Of a stretch of 17,978 nt of DNA, positions 6,902 through 13,300 are shown piece by piece. The DNA is taken from the NCBI GenBank assembly GCA_910587375.1, contig CAJULR010000043.1, positions 1-17,978 of the forward strand. The letters are read 5' to 3'. The position numbers and the translations under genes are program-made. This DNA comes from Candidatus Gastranaerophilales bacterium (GTDB lineage: Bacteria > Cyanobacteriota > Vampirovibrionia > Gastranaerophilales > Gastranaerophilaceae). Positions within the stretch are counted from its first letter, which is position 1. Every line of letters begins with the position of its first letter. Below the pieces are notes generated by a model, which was not told the origin of the DNA, made no database searches, and saw nothing but the letters and a program-made list of their open reading frames with translations.

Positions 6902-9529
6902 ATGTTTGATTTTGAAAAACTGACAAAATCCGCACAGAATGTGATAATTGAAGCGCAAACACTTGTTAAGACAAATAAAAACACGTTTTTAGAGCCCATC
7001 CATTTAATCCTTGCAATGGCAAACCTTGCAAGGCCCGAAACCGAAAATTCAGGGCTCTATGAACTTTTTTCCGCGCTAAAAATTACGGGAACAATTTTTA
7101 AAGACGACCTGCAAAATGCTGTAAACAACCTTCCAAAGGTATCAAACGACAGCGCACAGCTATATTTTTCAGCAGACAGTCTGAAAATTATGGAAGACGC
7201 AAAAAAAATTGCAGACAAGATGAAGGATAAATTTATTTCCCCCGAACACATTCTTTTGGCCGTTGTAAAAGACGCTGTTACAAACCAAAATCAGGCTGTA
7301 TTGAATAAAATTTTTACAAAATTTTCACTAAACGAGGTTTCAATTTTAAATGCGATAAAAAAAATCCGCGGAAACAAACAGATTGATTCAAATACGGCAG
7401 ATGATGAATTCAAGATGATGGAAAAATTTTCAATAGACTTAACAGCAAAAGCAAAGGAAGGAAAGCTTGACCCTGTAATCGGCCGTGATGAAGAGGTTCG
7501 AAGGATTATTCAGGTTTTAAACAGGCGCACAAAAAATAACCCGGTTTTAATCGGGGAAGCAGGTGTTGGTAAAACTGCCATCGTTGAAGGGCTCGCACAA
7601 AGAATTATAAGGGGAGATGTGCCAGAAAGCCTTAAAAACACAAGGCTTATCTCCCTTGATATGGGCTCATTGGTTGCAGGGGCGAAATATCGGGGCGAAT
7701 TTGAAGAAAGACTTAAAAAAGTAATAAAAGAGGTTGTAGATTCTGAAGGCGAGATTATTCTTTTCATTGACGAGCTTCATACGGTTGTAGGCCTTGGCGC
7801 CACAGAAGGTTCAACAGACGCCGGAAACCTTTTAAAGCCGATTTTGGCGCGCGGCGAGATGAGAATGCTTGGCGCAACAACGGTAAATGAATACAGAAAA
7901 CACATTGAAAAAGACCCTGCACTTGAAAGGCGTTTTCAGCCTGTTCTTGTGGATGAACCCAGTGTTGAAGATACTATTTCAATTTTAAGGGGCTTAAAAG
8001 AAAAATATGAGGTGCACCATGGCGTTAGAATTAAGGATTCTGCCCTTGTTGCCGCCGCAAACCTTTCAAGCAGATATATTCAAGACAGATTTTTGCCGGA
8101 TAAAGCCATAGATTTAATGGATGAGGCTGCTTCGCGCGTTAGGATTGAGATTGATTCAATGCCCGAAGAATTAGACAAACTTGAAAGGCAAAAGCTGCAA
8201 TTAAAGATTGAGCTTGAATCTTTAAAGGATGATAACGACGAAGACAAGGTGGCAAGAGTAAAAACGGCGCTGGATGAAATTTCAGCGAAGGCGGATGAAC
8301 TAAAATGCAGATGGGAAGCGGAAAAAAGCTCTATTAAAGGCGAAGCGCAGATAAAATCAGAAATTGAAAAATTAAAAGTTGAAATCGAAATTGCAGAAAG
8401 AGAGGCAAATTTAGAACTTGCTGCAAAATTAAAATACGGAAAATTGCCCGAACTTCAAAAAGAGCTTGAAAATTGCAAAAATGAGGGCGAGGCTGCAAAA
8501 GAAAATGCACTTTTAAAGGAAGAAATAACAGATGAAGACATCGCAGAAGTTGTTTCAAAATGGACAGGGGTGCCTGTTTCAAAGCTTGTCGAATCGGAGT
8601 CTGAAAAATTAATCGAGATGGAAAACATTCTCCACAAAAGGGTTATAGGCCAAAACGAAGCCGTGGGCGTTGTTTCAGACAGTATCAGAAGGGCAAGATC
8701 AGGCCTTAAAGACCCAAAAAGGCCGATTGGCGTATTTTTATTCCTTGGCCCGACGGGCGTTGGCAAAACCGAACTTGCAAAAACCTTGTCAGAGTTTATG
8801 TTCCAGGACGAAGACGCACTTATAAGAATTGATATGAGCGAATATATGGAAAAACATTCTGTTGCAAGGCTAATTGGAGCACCTCCCGGGTATGTAGGAT
8901 ATGATGAAGGCGGCCAATTAACGGAAAAAGTGCGCCGCAAACCCTATTCTGTTGTGCTTTTTGACGAGATTGAAAAAGCGCACCCGGATGTTTTTAACAT
9001 AATGCTTCAAATCTTTGACGACGGCCGTTTAACCGATTCTAAAGGAAGAACGGTGGATTTCAAAAACACGATTATAATTTTAACATCAAATGTGGGTTCG
9101 GATATTATTTTGGACAATACTGTAAAAGGCTTGCTATCAGAGGCAGACAGGGAAAAAACCAAGGAAGATGTAACAGAAAAATTAAGAAACTATTTTAAGC
9201 CCGAATTTTTAAACAGAATTGATGAAACTGTGTTCTTTGAAGCACTTCGTCTTGAAGATTTAAAACACATTGTAGACATTCAGGTTCAATATTTAAAACG
9301 GCTTTTAGATGAAAGAAAGATAGAATTTGAAATCACGGAAGATGCCAAAGAAAAGCTTGCGCTTGACGGGTATAACCCAATTTATGGGGCAAGGCCGTTG
9401 AAGCGCGCAATTAGGGCACAAATTGAAAATCCATTGTCAAAAGAGCTTTTATTAGGGCATTTTACAGATGGTGACAAAATTTTAATTGACACAGAAGACA
9501 ACAAAATAACGTTTAGAAAGCAAGGGTAG
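6902..9529 (+). CDS. clpB: ATP-dependent chaperone ClpB (protein disaggregase)
   Basis: ClpB is a hexameric ring that pulls polypeptides out of aggregates, working with DnaK. The 875-residue chain shows the full layout. The N-domain of two repeats is at about 1-155. The first ATPase domain has Walker A GEAGVGKT at 218-225 and Walker B ILFIDELH at about 286-293. A charged coiled-coil middle domain at about 415-540 separates ClpB from ClpA and ClpC. The second ATPase domain has Walker A GPTGVGKT at 616-623 and Walker B VVLFDE at 684-689, and the C-terminal domain has the sensor 2 motif GARPLKR. I see no tripeptide for ClpP docking (IGF/IGL loop), in line with a disaggregase rather than a protease partner. 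It appears monocistronic, with a divergent neighbour upstream and a terminator overlapping its stop. Confidence 0.96.
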   Translation: MFDFEKLTKSAQNVIIEAQTLVKTNKNTFLEPIHLILAMANLARPETENSGLYELFSALKITGTIFKDDLQNAVNNLPKVSNDSAQLYFSADSLKIMEDAKKIADKMKDKFISPEHILLAVVKDAVTNQNQAVLNKIFTKFSLNEVSILNAIKKIRGNKQIDSNTADDEFKMMEKFSIDLTAKAKEGKLDPVIGRDEEVRRIIQVLNRRTKNNPVLIGEAGVGKTAIVEGLAQRIIRGDVPESLKNTRLISLDMGSLVAGAKYRGEFEERLKKVIKEVVDSEGEIILFIDELHTVVGLGATEGSTDAGNLLKPILARGEMRMLGATTVNEYRKHIEKDPALERRFQPVLVDEPSVEDTISILRGLKEKYEVHHGVRIKDSALVAAANLSSRYIQDRFLPDKAIDLMDEAASRVRIEIDSMPEELDKLERQKLQLKIELESLKDDNDEDKVARVKTALDEISAKADELKCRWEAEKSSIKGEAQIKSEIEKLKVEIEIAEREANLELAAKLKYGKLPELQKELENCKNEGEAAKENALLKEEITDEDIAEVVSKWTGVPVSKLVESESEKLIEMENILHKRVIGQNEAVGVVSDSIRRARSGLKDPKRPIGVFLFLGPTGVGKTELAKTLSEFMFQDEDALIRIDMSEYMEKHSVARLIGAPPGYVGYDEGGQLTEKVRRKPYSVVLFDEIEKAHPDVFNIMLQIFDDGRLTDSKGRTVDFKNTIIILTSNVGSDIILDNTVKGLLSEADREKTKEDVTEKLRNYFKPEFLNRIDETVFFEALRLEDLKHIVDIQVQYLKRLLDERKIEFEITEDAKEKLALDGYNPIYGARPLKRAIRAQIENPLSKELLLGHFTDGDKILIDTEDNKITFRKQG

Positions 9530-9555
9530 GGCAAAACGCCTTACTCTTTGTTTTT
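9522..9555 (+). terminator. Rho-independent terminator overlapping the clpB stop codon
   Basis: GGGTAGGGC (9524-9532) pairs with GCCTTACTC (9538-9546), nine pairs including two G-U, around the loop AAAAC. Two more A-T pairs are possible at the base, and TTTGTTTTT follows. The TAG stop of clpB (9527-9529) lies inside the left arm. Confidence 0.75.
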
Positions 9556-9594
9556 AAAACTTTGGGCTTTTAAAACAGGAAATCCAAAGGCAAA

Positions 9595-10500
9595 TTATTT
9601 ACTGCTCATATCAACGTATTCAACGGCTTCTTCTATTGTATCAAACACGCGGATGACGTTGTTTAAGAATACAAAATTTAAAGCCTTTAAAACATCTTCA
9701 GACGGCTTTACAATTATAAAAGAGCCGTTTTTCTGTGCAGTTGCCTTGTAAACGTCCGCAAAAACGCTGGCGTAATTATCAGAGAAAATTTTCACATATT
9801 CCATATTGAAGATTATGTTGGGCTTCCCTGTTAAAACGTTTGTGTTCACTTCTTTTAAGATGTTTGTAATATATTTTTCGTGGTTAATTTTATAAATTGA
9901 TAACACACATATATCATTATTGATATAATATTTCTGAAATTCTTCGTTTGTAACCTTGCTGACAGAATTTGAAATGAATTTCATAACATTTTCATGCCAA
10001 TCCGGCTGTTTTGGAATAAATTCATCCACACCCAAGCTGTAGCATTTTTGAACCATTTCCTTGTCGTCTGTTCCTGAAATTACAAGGATTTTGAAGTTTT
10101 TATTTTCTTCGTTTTTAATTTTGTTTGCAGCCTCTACAAGCTCAAACCCGTCTTTTGCGTCAGGAAGAAATAAATCCACAATTACATAATCAAAATGTTT
10201 TTTCTTAAATTCTGAAATTGCCTCTTCCTTGTTCCTTGCAACAAAAACATTCATTCCGATTTTTTTGAGCATAGAGGTCAATTGGAAAATTGACAATTCC
10301 ATATCATCCACAATAAGAACGTTTAGGTTTTCTGCAGTGAAAAAGCTTAGAGGGTAGTTAAAGAAATTTAACTTTCTCTCTATTGCAATTAAGGCCTTTG
10401 AAACCGTTGCCTCATCTGCGTTATCCGGGTTTGCGTCTATCCCTGAAATTTTAATTAAATTAAAAAGCTGTTCTTTTGTTAAGATAATACCGTCAGTCAT
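9595..10500 (-). CDS. Response regulator: CheY-like receiver fused to a STAS-like domain
   Basis: The 301-residue protein has about 55 helical residues, then a receiver domain at about 60-180 with its active site intact: Asp65/Asp66, phospho-acceptor Asp109 (VIVDLFLPD), Ser142 (VISGTD) and Lys164 (FIPKQ). Residues 195-301 resemble a STAS domain of the anti-sigma-factor antagonist type (NIIFNMEYVKIF then helix, FIIVKPSEDVLKAL, IEEAVEYV). At the place of the usual D-S-x-G, which holds the phosphorylated serine, it reads S-D-N-Y, so control through serine phosphorylation looks lost. There is no DNA-binding domain, so output is probably by protein contact. The ATG at 10500 is preferred. A TTG 36 bases further upstream is in frame, but the promoter overlaps it. 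No ribosome binding site is present. No histidine kinase lies nearby. Confidence 0.85.
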   Translation of the reverse strand: MTDGIILTKEQLFNLIKISGIDANPDNADEATVSKALIAIERKLNFFNYPLSFFTAENLNVLIVDDMELSIFQLTSMLKKIGMNVFVARNKEEAISEFKKKHFDYVIVDLFLPDAKDGFELVEAANKIKNEENKNFKILVISGTDDKEMVQKCYSLGVDEFIPKQPDWHENVMKFISNSVSKVTNEEFQKYYINNDICVLSIYKINHEKYITNILKEVNTNVLTGKPNIIFNMEYVKIFSDNYASVFADVYKATAQKNGSFIIVKPSEDVLKALNFVFLNNVIRVFDTIEEAVEYVDMSSK

Positions 10501-10507
10501 ACATTTT

Positions 10508-10536
10508 ATTATACAATATTTTTTGAAAAACACCAA
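10508..10536 (-). promoter_or_regulatory. Promoter of the receiver-STAS gene (possibly leaderless)
   Basis: On the minus strand, TTGGTG (10531-10536) and a perfect TATAAT (10508-10513) are spaced 17 bases apart. Only seven bases separate the -10 box from the ATG at 10500, so transcription would begin at or next to the start codon. Confidence 0.65.
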
Positions 10537-10554
10537 AAAAATACTACCCTTTGA

Positions 10555-10563
10555 TGATATAAT
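10555..10563 (+). promoter_or_regulatory. Extended -10 promoter of the mutase gene
   Basis: TGATATAAT is a perfect extended -10 element (TG, one base, TATAAT). No good -35 is visible, which extended -10 promoters can tolerate. Transcription would start near 10570, leaving a leader of about 24 bases. It sits back to back with the minus-strand promoter at 10508-10536. Confidence 0.65.
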
Positions 10564-10583
10564 ATTTTTAAAAGAAAACTTTT

Positions 10584-10588
10584 GGAGA
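10584..10588 (+). promoter_or_regulatory. Ribosome binding site that decides the mutase start
   Basis: GGAGA is five bases before ATG at 10594 but only two before ATG at 10591, and it overlaps the reading frame of the upstream TTG at 10582. The ATG at 10594 is therefore the best start. Confidence 0.6.
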
Positions 10589-10593
10589 AGATG

Positions 10594-12111
10594 ATGGAGA
10601 ATAAATTAAACACAAGTGCATTCGGAAAGAACGATATAAGAGGAATTTTTCCAAAGGAAGTAAATTCCGAAGTATTTTTATATGCGGCAATGGGATATGT
10701 CAAATGGGCCATGAACTGTTTCAAGGAAAAAGGAGCCCCAAAACGCGCGGATGAGCTGTGTTTTTGCGTTTGTATGGACGCAAGACTCCATTCAAAAGAA
10801 TTAAAAGATGCCGTAATTAAAGGATTAACTTTATATGGCGCAAACGTTGTGGATATTGGCCTTGCGCCAACTCCTATGGGATATTTCAGCGAATTTGCAA
10901 AAATACCTGATGAAATTTTATGCGGCTGCAAAATAAACGGGGCTTTGATTATCACGGCTTCACATAACCCTTCTGAATATAACGGCCTTAAAATGACATT
11001 TAACAAAGGAAGTTTATCAGAAAGTGACATCAAAGAAGTAAAAGCTGCAGCACAAAGCGTTTTTGAACTTGCAAAAGAAGGAAGACTTCCAATCACACAA
11101 AAAGGGTTTATCCACGAATTTAACCTTGTTGATACTTATTCTGAAAAACTTTTGGACGGATTTTCAAGATGTGCCGAGGGTTTAAAAATCGTTGTGGACA
11201 GCGCAAATGCAACAGCAGGAATTGTGGCGCCCAAAATTTATCGGGAAATGGGCGCTGAAATTATAGAATTATACTCTGAACCTGACGGCAATTTCCCAAA
11301 CCACCATCCAAACCCTTCAGATGAATCCACGCTTGATGATATTAAAAAAGCAGTTGTTGAAAACGGGGCAGATTTTGGCATAGCATTTGACGGGGATTCA
11401 GACAGAATAGGCCTCGTAGATTCAGAAGGCAAAATGGTTTCAGGGGATAAATTACTTTTAATTTATGCACTTGATTTAATTAACACGCTTAAAATTAGGG
11501 GCGAAAAACCGACTGTTGTGTCTGAAGTGAAGTGTTCACAGGTACTTTACGACACGATAAACGAAGCGGGCGGAAACGCCATAATGTATAAAACAGGCCA
11601 TGGGTATATAAAATCCAAAATGAAAGAAACAGGGGCACTTCTTGCAGGCGAGATGAGCGGCCACGTATTTTTTAAAGACAGATATTATGGCTTTGACGAC
11701 GCTATTTATGCCGGAATGCGCTTGATTGAAATCATTTCAAAACAAAAAAAAGAAAGGGCAAATTTTAAAATTCAGGATTTGCTTGAACCATTCAACAAAG
11801 TGTTTATTTCAAACGAAGTAAGGTTTAAATGCCCGAATGAGCTTAAACAGCAGGTTTTAGACAAGTTGAATTCAAAAGTTTGCGATGAACTTTTCAATTC
11901 AAAAATTAAAGAAATTGTAACCCTGGATGGGCTTAGAATAATTTTTGAAGACGGTTTTGCCTTAATTCGAAAATCAAACACGGAGCCTGTGTTTACAATG
12001 CGCTTTGAAGCGCACACAAAAGAAAAGTGCGAATGCTATCAAAATGCACTTGTTGAGGTTGTGGATGAACTTGTCAAAGAAATTTCAAAAGAAGCTTCCG
12101 CAAAAGTTTAA
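10594..12111 (+). CDS. Phosphoglucomutase/phosphomannomutase
   Basis: This 505-residue enzyme of the alpha-D-phosphohexomutase family interconverts hexose 6-phosphate and hexose 1-phosphate, feeding nucleotide-sugar and polysaccharide synthesis in the cytoplasm. All four active-site loops are present: the phosphoserine loop TASHNP at 121-126 (Ser123), the metal-binding DGDSDR at 266-271, the sugar-binding GEMSGH at 352-357 and the phosphate-binding RKSNTEP at 459-465. The N-terminal AFGKNDIRGIFP matches the family's opening motif. The GEMSGH loop is the form usual in dual-specificity PMM/PGM enzymes of the AlgC type, but substrate choice cannot be settled from sequence alone. It has its own promoter and is divergent from the receiver-STAS gene. 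I see no convincing terminator after it. Confidence 0.93.
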   Translation: MENKLNTSAFGKNDIRGIFPKEVNSEVFLYAAMGYVKWAMNCFKEKGAPKRADELCFCVCMDARLHSKELKDAVIKGLTLYGANVVDIGLAPTPMGYFSEFAKIPDEILCGCKINGALIITASHNPSEYNGLKMTFNKGSLSESDIKEVKAAAQSVFELAKEGRLPITQKGFIHEFNLVDTYSEKLLDGFSRCAEGLKIVVDSANATAGIVAPKIYREMGAEIIELYSEPDGNFPNHHPNPSDESTLDDIKKAVVENGADFGIAFDGDSDRIGLVDSEGKMVSGDKLLLIYALDLINTLKIRGEKPTVVSEVKCSQVLYDTINEAGGNAIMYKTGHGYIKSKMKETGALLAGEMSGHVFFKDRYYGFDDAIYAGMRLIEIISKQKKERANFKIQDLLEPFNKVFISNEVRFKCPNELKQQVLDKLNSKVCDELFNSKIKEIVTLDGLRIIFEDGFALIRKSNTEPVFTMRFEAHTKEKCECYQNALVEVVDELVKEISKEASAKV

Positions 12112-12214
12112 TCGTACGGAAGTTTAAGTTTGCAAATTTGGCGCAGGCAAAAAATTATACAAAAGCAGAATTTTTCATATTAAACTATCATCCCGTAAAT
12201 TAAATAAATTTTGT

Positions 12215-12223
12215 TGATATAAT
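12215..12223 (+). promoter_or_regulatory. Extended -10 promoter, probably giving a leaderless mRNA
   Basis: TGATATAAT is a perfect extended -10, the same nine bases as at 10555-10563. Only six bases separate it from the ATG at 12230, and no Shine-Dalgarno sequence lies between, so transcription probably starts at the initiation codon. Confidence 0.65.
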
Positions 12224-12229
12224 AGTTTT

Positions 12230-13207
12230 ATGAAAAATGTAAATTGCCTAAAAATTTTTATATTGTCAATATTTATGTTCTTCCTTCTTTTAGCTGGCGG
12301 CATTAACTTGGCGCAGGCTGAAGAATCAATAGGGGAGCAGCTTACAAAGATTGAATCAAGCCTTTGGGATTTGAATTACCAAAACGAAACAAACGAAGTG
12401 CGTCTAAAACGTATTGAAAACGAGGTTTTCGGGACAACAAATTCCAAAAGTTCAATTCAGGACAGAATTAATAAACTAAACACAGCCCTTGGACTTGAAA
12501 GCCTTGCGGAAGCAAAAGCGCCGGCTTCAGAGCTTTATATGGACGAAAACCCAAATGTAAACTATCCTGTTGTAGATATGCTTGAAATGCAGCTTTTGGG
12601 GCAAAATTACAAGAAAGAAAATATATATAAAAGGCTGGAGCGCCTTGAGGGAAAGGTTTTTGGGAATGCCCAAAAGGGAGATTTAGCACAAAGAACAGAT
12701 AATCTTAAGGCAAAAATTGCAATTTCAAGGCCGTCTTCATCCTTGCCAAGCTATCAAACAGGAGAATATTATCAGCCGCAAACCCAAGGAGGGCAAGGGG
12801 CGCAGGAATATTCCTTCGGGGATGATTTCACAGAAGATGATGTAATTGCAAAATCCAGATCTGACGCGCAAAAAAGAAACAGAAAAGCTCAAAATGATAA
12901 CTATAGCTATGATTACGGCTATGGCGGCTCTGATGTTTCTTTGCAAATTGCAGGTTTAGAAAATTCGCTCTTTGGACAAACATATTCTTATGACCCTATG
13001 GCTGTTCGTCTAAATCGCCTGGAGCGCCGCATTTTCCAAAGGGATTTTGCCTCTGATGATGAATATTCAAGAATTTCAAGGCTTCAAGCGGCGTCCACCG
13101 CAAAAAAGACAGCAAAATATTACGACAACAACAAATTTCAAAAATTTGCTTCAACGGGCATGCAGCTTGGAACATTTGTCCTTATGATACTTGCACTTCT
13201 TTTGTAA
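12230..13207 (+). CDS. Secreted or membrane-anchored protein with three about 50-residue repeats
   Basis: No named family is recognised. The 325-residue protein has an N-terminal signal sequence (hydrophobic 8-28, AQA before Glu31) and a hydrophobic C-terminal tail at 308-325 that may anchor it in a membrane. Between them are three copies of one unit at about 37-85, 116-163 and 238-287. The shared pattern is L-E-x-x-L-x-G/D-x-x-Y, then R-L-x-R-L/I-E-x-x-V/I-F, then R-hydrophobic-x-x-L; for example LEMQLLGQNY...RLERLEGKVFG and LENSLFGQTY...RLNRLERRIF. A Gln/Gly/Tyr-rich linker (about 165-235) separates repeats 2 and 3. The regular helices suggest a structural or peptidoglycan-associated role, but that is a guess. 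The start relies on the promoter geometry, as there is no ribosome binding site. Confidence 0.8.
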   Translation: MKNVNCLKIFILSIFMFFLLLAGGINLAQAEESIGEQLTKIESSLWDLNYQNETNEVRLKRIENEVFGTTNSKSSIQDRINKLNTALGLESLAEAKAPASELYMDENPNVNYPVVDMLEMQLLGQNYKKENIYKRLERLEGKVFGNAQKGDLAQRTDNLKAKIAISRPSSSLPSYQTGEYYQPQTQGGQGAQEYSFGDDFTEDDVIAKSRSDAQKRNRKAQNDNYSYDYGYGGSDVSLQIAGLENSLFGQTYSYDPMAVRLNRLERRIFQRDFASDDEYSRISRLQAASTAKKTAKYYDNNKFQKFASTGMQLGTFVLMILALLL

Positions 13208-13235
13208 TTTTTTACCAAAATTTCATAAATAACCA

Positions 13236-13280
13236 AAGCCCAATTTATTGTGTTTTTCAGAATTTATTGGGCTTATTTGT
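13236..13280. terminator. Hairpin terminator between convergent genes
   Basis: AAGCCCAAT (13236-13244) pairs with ATTGGGCTT (13266-13274), nine pairs. A further ATT/AAT pairing (13247-13249 with 13261-13263) lies inside, after a small internal loop. Flanks are AT-rich on both sides but without a long pure T-run, so strength in either direction is uncertain. It lies between the repeat protein gene (+) and the 982-residue gene (-). Confidence 0.6.
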
Positions 13281-13300
13281 AAATTTTGTTAATAAAACAT

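Noticed and set aside
10501..10536. TTG at 10536 as the receiver-STAS start
   Set aside because: The added 12 residues would be encoded by the -35/-10 promoter itself, and no ribosome binding site precedes it.
10509..11096. 195-residue open frame on the minus strand over the start of the mutase gene
   Set aside because: It overlaps a well-supported gene with all active-site motifs, has no recognisable domain, and covers the mapped promoter region.
12147..12319. An 11-base repeat TTGGCGCAGGC found upstream of and inside the repeat-protein gene
   Set aside because: Only two copies, one of them coding for the signal peptide end, and no flanking similarity. It is most likely chance.
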